The notes under the pieces are model-generated. The model saw only the letters and a list, made by a program, of their open reading frames with translations. It was not told where the DNA came from and made no database searches. DNA of 64,000 nucleotides. Origin: Polyangiaceae bacterium. GTDB taxonomy: Bacteria; Myxococcota_A; Polyangia; Polyangiales; Polyangiaceae. The position numbers and the translations under genes were made by a program. The stretch is taken from NCBI GenBank assembly GCA_015075635.1, contig JABTUA010000001.1, forward strand, positions 3,348,001 to 3,412,000. Direction: 5' to 3'. The first letter of the stretch is position 1. Every line of letters begins with the position of its first letter. Positions 49,787-59,988 of this stretch are shown in pieces.

Positions 49787-50137
49787 GTGTCCCCGGAGGA
49801 GCTCAAGGCGCTGCAAAAGGAGCTCGGGATCTCCGCCAGCGAGCTGGCGCGAGCCCTGAAGGTGGAACCCAAGACCGTCGTGCTCTGGGAGTCCGGGGAG
49901 CTCTTCCCGACCAAGCGCCACGTCGAGTTGATGCGAGAGCTGCGCGAGCGGGGCCGCGACGCTTTCCCCCGAGCGCCCCGCGGGAAGAGTCGAGGCGTGA
50001 CCGGGATGGCGCGCCTCTCCGACCCGAAGCTCTGGGAGTTGGTGCGCAAGCTCGCGGCGCACCCAGGCTTCTTCGACCAAGTCGCCAAGCTCGCTGAAGA
50101 GCTGCCGGATCCGGCCAAGAGCGACGAACAGGGTTAG
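49787..50137 (+). CDS. Small XRE-like helix-turn-helix protein
   Basis: 116 aa from a GTG. The N-terminus is a helix-turn-helix: ELKALQKELGISASELARAL, then KVEPKTVVLWESGELFPTKR, the XRE pattern with recognition helix near residues 27-40. The C-terminal half is charged and helical (LWELVRKLAAHPGFFDQVAK). It may be a transcription regulator or a small DNA-binding accessory protein. It is divergent from the lamin-tail gene and convergent with scpB. Confidence 0.75.
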   Translation: MSPEELKALQKELGISASELARALKVEPKTVVLWESGELFPTKRHVELMRELRERGRDAFPRAPRGKSRGVTGMARLSDPKLWELVRKLAAHPGFFDQVAKLAEELPDPAKSDEQG

Positions 50138-50148
50138 CCCCTGCTCAC

Positions 50149-51392
<1,244 letters not shown>

Positions 51393-51393
<1 letters not shown>

Positions 51394-52379
51394 CAGTCGC
51401 TGTCCTCTCGCTTCTCTTCGTCACCGGGTTCGGAGCTCTCCCTCGAAGCGGGCTCCTCGAGCTCTGGCTCCTCCGCCCGAGGCGCGGCTGGAGGCATCGA
51501 TCCCCCTTCCCCCATGCTGAGCGTCGCGGCCTCTGCCATGGCCGCCGCCTCGTCTTCGCGCACGGCGAGCTCGACGAAGATCGGCCCCAGCGCGCTGTCC
51601 TGCGACAGACGCGTCATGCGCAATCGCGTCATCTCGAGTAGGGCCAGGAAGGTGACGACCAGCTCGGCGCGAGTCTTCTGCCCTTCGAACAAGTCCTCGA
51701 AGGCCAGCCGCTCGCGCTCGCGCAGCACGTCGGCCAGCTGGTTGATGCGATCGCTGATGCTCAGGCGATCGAGCTGAATCTCGTGATCGATCTGCGTCTT
51801 GGCCCGGCGCAAGACGCCCTGAAAGGAGTCCAGGAGCTTGAACAAGCTGATCGGCGCCAGCGGGGCCTGTCCCTCCGCCTGCGGACCGGCCAGCCCGCGG
51901 CCGAACACGTCGCGCCCGAAGATCGCCCGCCCGGCGAGCTGCTCCGCGACCAGCTTGTACTTTTGGTACTCGAGCAGGCGCCGGACCAGCTCGAGCCGCG
52001 GGTCTTCCTCCGGCTCTTGCTCTTCGTCTTCGACCGCGCTCGGATCCGGCGGCAGCAGCATCTTCGATTTGATGTGGGTGAGCGTCGCCGCCATCACGAG
52101 GTACTCGCTCGCGATGTCGATGTTCAGCTCCTGCATCAGCATGATGTATTCGACGTACTTCTCCGTGACGAACCCGATGGGGATGTTCATCACGTCCAGC
52201 TCGTGCTGCTGGATCAGGTGCAAGAGCAGATCGAGGGGACCCTCGAAGTTCTCGAGCCGCACGCGATAAGCGTGGGCCCCGCGTTCGGCAGCGAGCTCCT
52301 CCGCCAGGCGGCGTGCCGCGTCGGCTTCCGACTCCTCGACCGGCGCCGCGGCGGCGGGGTTTTCTTCGGGGGCGCTCAC
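51393..52379 (-). CDS. scpA: ScpA, kleisin subunit of the SMC complex
   Basis: 328 aa from a GTG. The N-terminal kleisin signature is YRVRLENFEGPLDLLLHLIQ followed by QHELDVMNIPIGFVTEKYV. Later ASEYLVMAATLTHIKSKMLL and the C-terminal winged helix (RAELVVTFLALLEMTRLRMT) are typical. It bridges SMC heads with ScpB. The GTG overlaps the stop of the M50 protease gene (GTGA), the arrangement used to choose it; a frame running on to 53969 is rejected. Both ends are Ala/Glu-rich extensions. Confidence 0.93.
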
Positions 52380-53059
52380 GACAGGGCCCTCACCCTGAGC
52401 CCGAACAGGCTCTCGAGCCCGCCGCTCACGACGCGCATCGGTTGCAGGATGAGCAGGCTGCGCAGCGTGTCGTTGTAGAGGATCAGCAAGAGCAGCAACA
52501 TCGACAGCGGGGCGATGGTCTCCTGAAGCGAGTCGAGCCGGCGCGGCAAGAGCCGGCTGCCGTCCAGCGGGGGGATCGGCAGCAGGTTGAACACGAACAG
52601 GCCGACGTTCAGCACGTACATCGCGCGCAGCAGATACACCAAGGCGCCCCGGCCGTCCTGCGCAAACGCCATGCCGGGGCTGGTGCGGGCGATCAGCGCC
52701 AGCGCGGCCACCGACAGCGTCGCCAGCGCCAGGTTCGAGAGGGGACCGGCGATGGCCACCAGCGCCATGCCCGTGCGCATGGACACCCGTCGCGTGAAGC
52801 CCGTCGGAGACACTTGCACGGGACGCGCCCAGCCGATGAACGAGAAGCCGCCGAACAACACCGAGGCCACCGGCACCAGGATCGTCCCGAACACGTCGTA
52901 GTGCTCGAGCGGAGACAGCGTCAGGCGCCCCTGGCGCCGCGGCGTGTCGTCCCCGAGCTTGTCCGCCACCAGGGCGTGCGCGAACTCGTGCACCGAGAGC
53001 GAGAGCACCATCGGCACCAGGTTCAGGACGATGTTTCGGATCAGGTCCGGCGAGAGCAC
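52376..53059 (-). CDS. M50-family site-2-type zinc metalloprotease
   Basis: 227 aa from a GTG. A zinc motif HEFAH at 24-28 and the second motif NLLPIPPLDG with Asp166 are the M50B (rhomboid-sized S2P) signature. Five or six membrane helices. It is the peptidase type often found upstream of scpA, where its role is unclear; it may cleave membrane-anchored regulators. First gene of the leftward scpA-scpB group, 91 bases from the kinase gene on the other strand. Confidence 0.92.
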   Translation of the reverse strand: MLSPDLIRNIVLNLVPMVLSLSVHEFAHALVADKLGDDTPRRQGRLTLSPLEHYDVFGTILVPVASVLFGGFSFIGWARPVQVSPTGFTRRVSMRTGMALVAIAGPLSNLALATLSVAALALIARTSPGMAFAQDGRGALVYLLRAMYVLNVGLFVFNLLPIPPLDGSRLLPRRLDSLQETIAPLSMLLLLLILYNDTLRSLLILQPMRVVSGGLESLFGLRVRALS

Positions 53060-53150
53060 GAGCGCTGCCGTATAACAGCCCCCCTGGCCGCCGAAAACCG
53101 CCCCGCTGGGGCGCGACGAATTCGGCCGCCGGCGTGCTACCTTCCCGGTG

Positions 53151-54254
53151 ATGCCAGCGCCCGACCGGGTCTGCTCGCGCTGCGGCGCGCGCTACGACGG
53201 CGGGGTCATCTTTTGCCCCGCCGACGGCACGCCACTCGGCGCGCGGGCCCTCCCCGTCGGAGAGGACCCGTATCTGGGCCTCACGCTCGAAGCGGATCTG
53301 CGCCTCGAACGCCTGGTGGGCATCGGCGCCATGGGGCGCGTGTACCGCGCGCGCCTCGGAGGCCGTGACGTGGCGGTGAAGATCCTGCACCGCGAGCTCT
53401 TGAAGAGCCCGAACGTGGTCGCGCGCTTCGAGCGAGAGGCGCGCATCGCCGGCCAGCTGGCTCACCCCGGCGTGGTGCAGGTGCTCGGCACCGGCCGCGT
53501 GCCCGAGCTCTCCGCCGACGTCGGCGGGGAGGGCTACTTGGTGCTGGAGTACCTGGACGGAATCTCGCTGCGTTCGGCGCTGGCCGCCGCGGAGGGCGCG
53601 CTCCCGCTCCCCCGTGCGCTGCACGTCTTGCTCCAGATCTGCGACGCCGTGGGAGAGGCCCACGCGCGCGGCATCGTGCACCGAGACATCAAGCCCGAGA
53701 ACGTGATGCTGGTGCAGCGCGGTGAGGACCCCGACTTCGTGAAGGTGCTCGACTTCGGCGTGGCGCGCATCGAGCGCGCTGACGCCTCCTTCGCCACGCA
53801 AGCCGGCTCCATCTTCGGGACCGCGCGCTACGTCTCGCCGGAGGGCGCGCAGGGCAAGACGGCGACGCCCGAGAGCGACGTGTACTCGCTCAGCGTCCTG
53901 CTGTTCGAGTGTCTGTCGGGGCGCACGCCGTTCGACGGGGACAGCCCGGTCGCCATCTTGATCAAGCACACCAACGAGCCGGCGCCCGACGTCCGCAGCG
54001 TGCCCCGCGCCAGCTACGTGCCGGAGCCCATCGCGACGATCATCGCCGAGAATCTGAGCAAGAGCCGCGAGGGCCGCGCGCGCGACGCCCGAGAGCTCGG
54101 GCGGAGGCTCGCCGACGCGGCGCGACGGAGCGGCGTCCTCGGAGCTACCGGGCGCGCGCTCGCGCTCGCGAGCATCGAGCGCACCAAGCAGCTCCCGCTG
54201 GGAGCGGACTCGCCGCCGTCGAGCGACAGCGCGAAGCCCGGAGGCTCCGGGTGA
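53151..54254 (+). CDS. Soluble Ser/Thr protein kinase with a partial zinc ribbon
   Basis: 367 aa. An N-terminal zinc-ribbon-like segment has CSRCGARYDGG and FCPADGT (three Cys), a form common in myxobacterial kinases. The kinase domain at about 52-330 has glycine loop VGIGAMGRVY, Lys77 (VAVKIL), HRDIKPENV with Asp179, DFG at 201-203 and YVSPEGAQG. All key residues are present. No membrane helix, so it is cytoplasmic. A GTG directly before the ATG is also possible. Its stop overlaps the next gene (GTGA). Confidence 0.95.
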   Translation: MPAPDRVCSRCGARYDGGVIFCPADGTPLGARALPVGEDPYLGLTLEADLRLERLVGIGAMGRVYRARLGGRDVAVKILHRELLKSPNVVARFEREARIAGQLAHPGVVQVLGTGRVPELSADVGGEGYLVLEYLDGISLRSALAAAEGALPLPRALHVLLQICDAVGEAHARGIVHRDIKPENVMLVQRGEDPDFVKVLDFGVARIERADASFATQAGSIFGTARYVSPEGAQGKTATPESDVYSLSVLLFECLSGRTPFDGDSPVAILIKHTNEPAPDVRSVPRASYVPEPIATIIAENLSKSREGRARDARELGRRLADAARRSGVLGATGRALALASIERTKQLPLGADSPPSSDSAKPGGSG

Positions 54255-54973
54255 GGGCTCGAGTGACGTTCGCGTTCTGGGCCGTGGCGCTCGCGCCGCT
54301 GCCCGCGCTGGCGCACGAGGCGGGACAGCCGCACCCGAGCGGCTCGGTGGTGGGGCACGACCGCCTGACCGGCATGGCGGAGTTCGGGCTCGGCTGGCTG
54401 CTCCTGCCCGGCGCGGAGGTGTGCGTGGAGCCGAGCATCGCCGGCTGCAGCCGCGGCGACTCGAGCCTCGGGCTCGAGGCCTGGCAGCTGTTCCGGGCCA
54501 CGCGCTCCTTCGCGGCGGGCGCGGGCCTCTTGCTCGGCCTCACACCCACCACGGACGCCCCGCGCGAAGACCCGCCGGGAGTCTCCCGAGACCACACTCG
54601 GCGCTACTTCACGGTCGAAGGCACGGCGCGCTACTACGCGTTCTCCAGCGCGACGTTCGAAGGTTGGGCTGGCCTGAGCAGCGGACTGGTCGTCGTCAGC
54701 GATCGCTTCGAGTCCACCGAGGGGCGCACCGACAAGGCCTTGGTAGGCCCGCGCGGGGTGACCATCCGGACCGAGGGCTACACGGTCGGCATGGCGGTCG
54801 GCGCGGCGTACCTGTTCTCGCCCGCGTGGTCGTTCGGGGCGGCAGTACGCTACGGCAGCTGGTTTCTGCCGGAGAAGCCCGCCAAGTCGCCCTTCGGGGA
54901 CGAAGCCTCGCTGCGTGGGCAGGTGAACCTGTTCAGCTTCGGGATCAACGTGGCGTATCGCGTGCCGCTCTAG
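54251..54973 (+). CDS. Secreted outer-membrane beta-barrel-like protein
   Basis: 240 aa. The start GTG overlaps the kinase stop by four bases. A signal peptide (FAFWAVALAPLPALA, cut near residue 22) is followed by strands such as GMAEFGLGWLLLPGAEV, FTVEGTARYYAFSSATFEGW, TVGMAVGAAYLFSPAWSFGA and the end NLFSFGINVAYRVPL, an aromatic-ended final strand. One Cys pair (CVEPSIAGC). Probably a small barrel of unknown role, coupled to the kinase gene. Confidence 0.78.
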   Translation: MRARVTFAFWAVALAPLPALAHEAGQPHPSGSVVGHDRLTGMAEFGLGWLLLPGAEVCVEPSIAGCSRGDSSLGLEAWQLFRATRSFAAGAGLLLGLTPTTDAPREDPPGVSRDHTRRYFTVEGTARYYAFSSATFEGWAGLSSGLVVVSDRFESTEGRTDKALVGPRGVTIRTEGYTVGMAVGAAYLFSPAWSFGAAVRYGSWFLPEKPAKSPFGDEASLRGQVNLFSFGINVAYRVPL

Positions 54974-54984
54974 CGAAACCCGAG

Positions 54985-55731
54985 TCACCCGGGCACGCGC
55001 TGGGACCAAAGCGCGAGCAGCTCCAGCATGCGCTCGAGCACCAGCGCCGCCACCGCGAGCAGCCCGAGGGAACGCAGCGGGGCGAGCAGCGGTTGGATGA
55101 ACGCCGGGCTCGCCGCGCGCGCCACCAGCGCGCTCGCGACCTCGATCACCATCGACGCCACCAGGAGCGGCGCCGCCACGGCCAGAGCGAGCTCGATGCC
55201 CCCGACCAGGTTGGCGGTGGCACCGAGGAGCGGCGCGGCGAACCCGAGGTCCGGGCGCCCGAGCGCGGAGACGACTCGCGCCGGGCCGCCGCCCTCGAGG
55301 AACACGATGGCAGCGAGCAGCGACAAGAGCGCGCCGAGCGGGGTGGCGCCGGCTTCGACGTTCGGCAGCCCGGACGTCTCGCGCGCTCCGCGCAGGTCGT
55401 CGATGACCCCGCCCGCCATGGTGGCCGCCCAGAGCGCGACGGAGGCGCTGATGGCCACCGGAACGCCTCGAGCCGCCTCGACCGCGAGCGCCACCGGCCA
55501 GGGTAAGCCGCTCTGTCCGAGCCCGGGCAGTCCCGGCGCCACCACGGCCGCCAGGGCGAGCCCCAGGGTCACCCGCGCCGGCGCGGGGAAGGCGCGCAGC
55601 CCGAACGCCGGGATCAGCGCGACGCTCGGCGCGACCCGTGCCCAGGCGAGCCCGAGCTTGGACAGATCGACCCCGCTCTGTGCGAGCACCACCGCGATCT
55701 CGCCGAGCAGACCCGCCACCGCCCGGAGCAT
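54985..55731 (-). CDS. FliR/SctT-like export-apparatus membrane protein (orphan)
   Basis: 248 aa, the family's usual size. The N-terminal part RVAPSVALIPAFGLRAFPAP followed by ARVTLGLALAAVVAPGLPGL is the FliR/SctT signature: Arg-rich turn, Pro-containing loop and Ala/Leu helix. Later text ALWAATMAGGVIDDLRGA and the final helices also fit. FliR/SctT forms the export gate with FliP and FliQ (SctR/SctS). None of those genes is near, so it is either an orphan or belongs to a dispersed system. The ATG at 55731 is preferred over an upstream start that would overlap the next gene. Confidence 0.7.
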   Translation of the reverse strand: MLRAVAGLLGEIAVVLAQSGVDLSKLGLAWARVAPSVALIPAFGLRAFPAPARVTLGLALAAVVAPGLPGLGQSGLPWPVALAVEAARGVPVAISASVALWAATMAGGVIDDLRGARETSGLPNVEAGATPLGALLSLLAAIVFLEGGGPARVVSALGRPDLGFAAPLLGATANLVGGIELALAVAAPLLVASMVIEVASALVARAASPAFIQPLLAPLRSLGLLAVAALVLERMLELLALWSQRVPG

Positions 55732-55822
55732 CCGCCGAAGCGAGCGCGCACCGCAAGCCGTCGTTGACGCGAGGCGGGGGGGCCGGTAACGGTTCGCGCC
55801 GAAAGGCCAAAGGAGAGGTCCT

Positions 55823-56662
55823 ATGAGTCTCGATACGTCCACGGTCGGCTACACGACGCCCGAATACGAGTTCAAGTACGACTGGAAGACGGTCGTGCTC
55901 TACGCCCTCGGGATCGGCGCCAAGCGTGACGAGCTCGACTACCTGTACGAGGCCAAGGGCCCCAAGGTGTATCCAACCTTCGCCGTGGTCCCGGCGTACG
56001 CGGCCCTGGGTGACGCCTTGGTCAAGACCCAGGGCAACTTGGCGATGGTCGTCCACGGCGGGCAGACGGTGATCATGCACCGCCCCATCCCCTCCGAGGG
56101 CAGCATGAAGACGGTGGCGACCATCACCGGCATCTACGACATGAAGAAGATGGCGGCGGTAACGGTGACGACCAAGACCCTGGTCAACGGGGAACCCTGC
56201 TTCGACACCGAGTGGTCGATCCTTTACCGCGGCGCAGGAGGGTTCGGCGGCCCCCCACCCCCCCGCGAGGAGGTACCGAGCGCGGCGAAAGACGCGCCGA
56301 AGACCTGGAGCTTCGAGGAGCAGACCACCCCGGAGCAGGCGCTCCTCTACCGGCTCTCGGGCGATCTGAACCCGCTGCACGCCGACCCGGACTTCGCGGC
56401 CATGGTGGGCTTCCCGCAAGGGCCCATCCTCCACGGGCTGTGCACCTACGGCTACGCCTGCCGAGCCATCGTGAAGAGCTCGTGTGGCGGGGACGCTGAC
56501 AAGCTGAAGCGCTTCACGGTGCAGTTCCGCAAGCCGGTCTGGCCGGGTGAGTCGATCCGCACCGACGCGGTGGCTCTGGACGGCGGCAAGCTGGCGATCA
56601 ACGTATTCGCCGGCGGTCGCGAGGACGCGGTCATCACGAACGCCTGGGCGGAGATCGGCTGA
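55823..56662 (+). CDS. MaoC-like 2-enoyl-CoA hydratase (MFE-2 hydratase type)
   Basis: 279 aa. Two hotdog folds: an N-terminal half with YALGIGAKRDELDYLYEAKG and a C-terminal half carrying the hydratase 2 motif SGDLNPLHADPDFAAMVGF with Asp181, Asn183 and His186, then PILHGLCTYG. It would hydrate trans-2-enoyl-CoA to (R)-3-hydroxyacyl-CoA in beta-oxidation or polyester precursor supply. A strong ribosome site (AGGAGAGG) is close to the ATG. The acyl-CoA dehydrogenase near 60 kb could be in the same pathway. Confidence 0.92.
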   Translation: MSLDTSTVGYTTPEYEFKYDWKTVVLYALGIGAKRDELDYLYEAKGPKVYPTFAVVPAYAALGDALVKTQGNLAMVVHGGQTVIMHRPIPSEGSMKTVATITGIYDMKKMAAVTVTTKTLVNGEPCFDTEWSILYRGAGGFGGPPPPREEVPSAAKDAPKTWSFEEQTTPEQALLYRLSGDLNPLHADPDFAAMVGFPQGPILHGLCTYGYACRAIVKSSCGGDADKLKRFTVQFRKPVWPGESIRTDAVALDGGKLAINVFAGGREDAVITNAWAEIG

Positions 56663-56667
56663 GCAAC

Positions 56668-57512
<845 letters not shown>

Positions 57513-57513
<1 letters not shown>

Positions 57514-58046
57514 TGGTGGCGAGACGGCCGATCGTCGCCGCGGGCCTCGCCGGCGCGCTCGCGCTGGGCGGCTGCGTGCTCACGACGCACGAAGGCCCGA
57601 GCGAGCCGCCCCGCGGAGCGGTGCAGCCCATCTGGCCGCCGCTCGGCGAGGCGCCCGCCACGCCGATCCAAGGCGAAGGCGAAGGCGAGGGCGCGGCGGA
57701 GGGCACCACCGCCGCCCGCCCCGAGACCATCGCGGCGCGCCACATCCTGGTGATGCACCGCGCGGGCATGCGCGCGCCGGACACCATCACGCGCAGCAAG
57801 GAAGAGGCGAAGGCCCGCGCCGAGGAAGCGCTGAAGCGCGCCCGCGCCGGCGAGGACTTCGCCAAGCTGGTGAACGAATACTCGGACGAGCCCGGCGCGA
57901 AGGCGCGCGGCGGCACGCTCGGGCGTTTCCCGCGCGGGGTCATGGTCAAGGAGTTCGAGAAAGCGGCGTTCGCGCTCGAGCCCGGGCAGATCTCCGACGT
58001 GGTCGAGAGCCCTTTCGGGTTTCACGTGATCCAGAGAACCGAGTAG
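57513..58046 (+). CDS. Parvulin-type PPIase lipoprotein
   Basis: 177 aa. The lipobox is ALGGC (Cys21), then a linker with repeated Gly-Glu and the parvulin domain (about 75-177): AARHILVMHRAG, SKEEAKARAEEALKRARAGE, AKLVNEYSDEPGAKARGGTL and SPFGFHVIQRTE. It is a close paralogue of the preceding membrane-anchored parvulin. The pair probably assists folding of envelope proteins at two membranes. A GTG directly upstream (57510) is an alternative start. Confidence 0.92.
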
Positions 58047-58054
58047 CGCGGGGC

Positions 58055-58129
58055 GGAGATTCTTGCGCCACGAGCGCCACGACGCCACGGACGCCACGAA
58101 AGAAGAAGAAGAAGAAGATCTTGGTGTCA
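58055..58129 (+). repeat. Dispersed GCCACGA-type repeat, left arm of an inverted pair
   Basis: The text GGAGATTCTTGCGCCACGA then several GCGCCACGA/CGCCACG units, GAAAGAAGAAGAAG, and TTGGTGTCA. The reverse complement of nearly the same sequence lies at 59619-59692, so the two arms flank the papain-like lipoprotein gene in opposite orientation. Part of a repeat family of the kind seen in Sorangiineae intergenic regions. Confidence 0.8.
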
Positions 58130-58151
58130 AACCGGAGCGCGCCGTCGGTCT

Positions 58152-59339
58152 TTACTTCGCCGCGCGCCAGGACACGCCGCTGCCGTTCTTGGATTCGTTG
58201 ATGTACGACTTGAGGTCCGGTCGGCCGATCTCCACCATGCCCACCCGCGAGAGCGGATCGGCCACCACGTACTTCCCGGAGGAGAGCCGGCCGACGACGA
58301 GGATGAAGTGGAAGTCATCCGACTCGACTCCGAAGGTGTACTTGTAGCTGACGCCGGCGGCCTTGTGTGCCGCGGTCATTGCTGCGCGGTAGTCCGACCC
58401 CGGCCTGCCGCGCAGCATGAAGACGCGCTTCTTGTCGAGCTCTTGGTCCATGTTGTCGAGCGTGGCCTCGTTGGAGCCGAAGGCGCCGAAGCGGACGCCG
58501 GCGAGGCCGAGCTTCTCCGAGGCGTTCACCAGCTCGGTGGAGCTGGTCGCGTCGCTGTCACCCAAGCCGCAGCAAGCCGCGCGCACCTTGTGGATGCTCT
58601 GCTCCACGCTGAGCCCTGAAGGCTCCTTGCGGAAGATGGAACGCGCCATGGCCATGCTCGTCGGACCGCAGTTGCTCGAGCTGCTCGGCCCATCCTGGTT
58701 GTACTTCGCCCAGCGAACCTGACGCTTGAAGAAGGCATCGCGGGCCTCGGGCTTCATCGCACGCTCGACGGCGTGCACGCTCTCGTCGAGCGGAACCACC
58801 TTCTGCTTGCCGACGAAGCCGACCTTGCCGTCGTAGCGCACGTTGTAATACCCGTTCGTCACCCCGGCGGCCTCCACCGTGACCTCTTGGCCTGGCGGGA
58901 TGAGCCCGAGCGGCTGTCCGGGGTGGTTCGCGTCGTCGATGCCGCCGTTCGGGGCGATCGACTCGACGACGCCGGCGCTGTCCGAGGCAGACTTCCTGAG
59001 GTACGCATACGTCCGGACGAGAAGCTTGGAGCCCACTTGCGGACCGCCCGATCCCGCGTCGGGCGTCGAGCCGCCCGCCCCGGCGCTTGCGTCACCGCCG
59101 CCGGCCCCGGCGCTTCCGCTTGCCCCACTGGTCCCCCCGGACCCTGCGGCGCCGCCGTCGGGTTGCTCCGGACAGAAGTCGAGCTCCAGGCAAGGGTCGG
59201 CTGCGGCATCCGACTCGGGCAGCTCGATGACCTGCCCAGGCGGGAGCTCGCGGCCCTCGGCCGAGCCGAGGTCGCTCTCCCCGTCACACGCGGCGAAGCA
59301 GACGGAGCACGCCAATAGCCCGATCCGCCCCGGCAACAT
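58152..59339 (-). CDS. Lipoprotein with SH3-type and papain/C39-like peptidase domains
   Basis: 395 aa. Lipobox FAAC (Cys18), then a Ser/Gly/Ala-rich linker (60-100). Residues about 105-182 look like a bacterial SH3 domain (LLVRTYAYLRKSASDSAGVV; YYNVRYDGKVGFVG). Residues about 195-395 look like a C39/papain-like peptidase: Cys224 in SNCGPTSMAMA, His344 in DDFHFILVV and Asp361 in VVADPLS. It may cut peptides at the cell surface. Inverted repeats flank the gene, which could indicate acquisition or rearrangement. The ATG at 59339 gives the clean signal peptide. Confidence 0.8.
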   Translation of the reverse strand: MLPGRIGLLACSVCFAACDGESDLGSAEGRELPPGQVIELPESDAAADPCLELDFCPEQPDGGAAGSGGTSGASGSAGAGGGDASAGAGGSTPDAGSGGPQVGSKLLVRTYAYLRKSASDSAGVVESIAPNGGIDDANHPGQPLGLIPPGQEVTVEAAGVTNGYYNVRYDGKVGFVGKQKVVPLDESVHAVERAMKPEARDAFFKRQVRWAKYNQDGPSSSSNCGPTSMAMARSIFRKEPSGLSVEQSIHKVRAACCGLGDSDATSSTELVNASEKLGLAGVRFGAFGSNEATLDNMDQELDKKRVFMLRGRPGSDYRAAMTAAHKAAGVSYKYTFGVESDDFHFILVVGRLSSGKYVVADPLSRVGMVEIGRPDLKSYINESKNGSGVSWRAAK

Positions 59340-59711
59340 GGCCCCAGAGTACCACGCACGCGGCGGAGCGCCCACACGCCTCGCCCTCCGGCGTCGTGCC
59401 AAGCTCCAACGCTGGTGGCGCGCGCGGCCTGGGAGACTGATCCACGCTCCGCGGCTCGCCCTGGGGCAGCGGTAGAAATGCGCTACACGACGCCACGGTT
59501 CTTGTCTCGAGGACCGGTTGGACCTTCCGACCTGGAAGTCCCGATCAGCTCAGATGACGTGCCGGGATCAGCGCTCGGGGGAACACGACCATCGCAGCGG
59601 ACGAAGCGCGTTCAGGGCTGACACCAGTGTTTCTCTTTTTCTTTCGTGGCGTCGTGGCGTCGTGGTGTCGTGGCGTCGTGGCGCAAATTCTCCGACGTCG
59701 AATCTCAGCGA
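59340..59711. other. Intergenic segment without a gene
   Basis: The stretch from 59340 to 59711 shows no protein-like open frame on either strand. The right part (59619-59692) is the second arm of the inverted GCCACGA-type repeat. The rest is ordinary GC-rich sequence with a CTCCGCGGCTCGCCC fragment (59450-59464) that recalls the start of the dispersed repeat family. The promoter for the lipoprotein gene must lie near 59340-59400 but was not recognised. Confidence 0.5.
59619..59692 (-). repeat. Dispersed GCCACGA-type repeat, right arm of an inverted pair
   Basis: On the plus strand TGACACCAGTG, then TTTCTTTCGTGGCGTC, units GTGGCGTC about four and a half times with period 8, and GGCGCAAATTCTCC. 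It is the reverse complement of 58055-58129 with small differences. Confidence 0.8.
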
Positions 59712-59770
59712 CTCAGCCCCGGAGCATGCTCTTCGCGATGACCATGCGCTGCACCTCGCTCGTGCCCTCG
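59712..59770 (-). pseudogene. Duplicate of the 3' end of the acyl-CoA dehydrogenase gene
   Basis: 59 bases match 59988-60046 with two mismatches. They encode the final 18 residues, EGTSEVQRMVIAKSMLRG, plus the stop, exactly as in the functional gene. Beyond 59770 the similarity stops: the sequence goes into the dispersed repeat family, whereas the real gene continues into its body. So this is a broken tail fragment, not a gene, left by the event that placed the repeat here. Confidence 0.85.
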
Positions 59771-59945
59771 GACTGGTCTTCGCTCCGCGGATCGCCCACA
59801 CGTCCGGCCACTCTGGCGTTCGGTCGAGACGGCCGGCGCCGGCCCGGGCCGGCATTCTCACACGCCTCTCTGTGGCCGATCGTGATCTGATCATGCCAAG
59901 CCCCAAAGGCGTGATGGCGCGCTCGGCCTCCGGCCTCGCGGGTGC
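59771..59945 (+). repeat. Dispersed intergenic repeat, copy D
   Basis: It begins with CTTCGCTCCGCGGAT, then TCTGGCGTTCGGTCGAGACG, a hairpin (GCCGGCGCCGGCCCGGGCC), TTCTCACACGCCTCTCTGTG, CCGATCGTGATCTGATC and ATGCCAAGCCCC, and ends near CTCGGCCTCCGGCC. All parts of copy B are present in order. It lies between the two copies of the dehydrogenase 3' end. Confidence 0.85.
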
Positions 59946-59988
59946 CCTGCACCAGGTCGACCGAGTCTGGTCCTGGTCTCGAGCCTGC

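Noticed and set aside
52380..53969. N-terminal extension of scpA to about 858 codons
   Set aside because: It lies antisense to a kinase gene and over the M50 protease gene and has no ScpA-like features.
59713..59952. 79-codon frame ending in the acyl-CoA dehydrogenase C-terminus
   Set aside because: Only the last 18 codons match the gene; the rest is intergenic repeat. Recorded as a duplicated gene tail.
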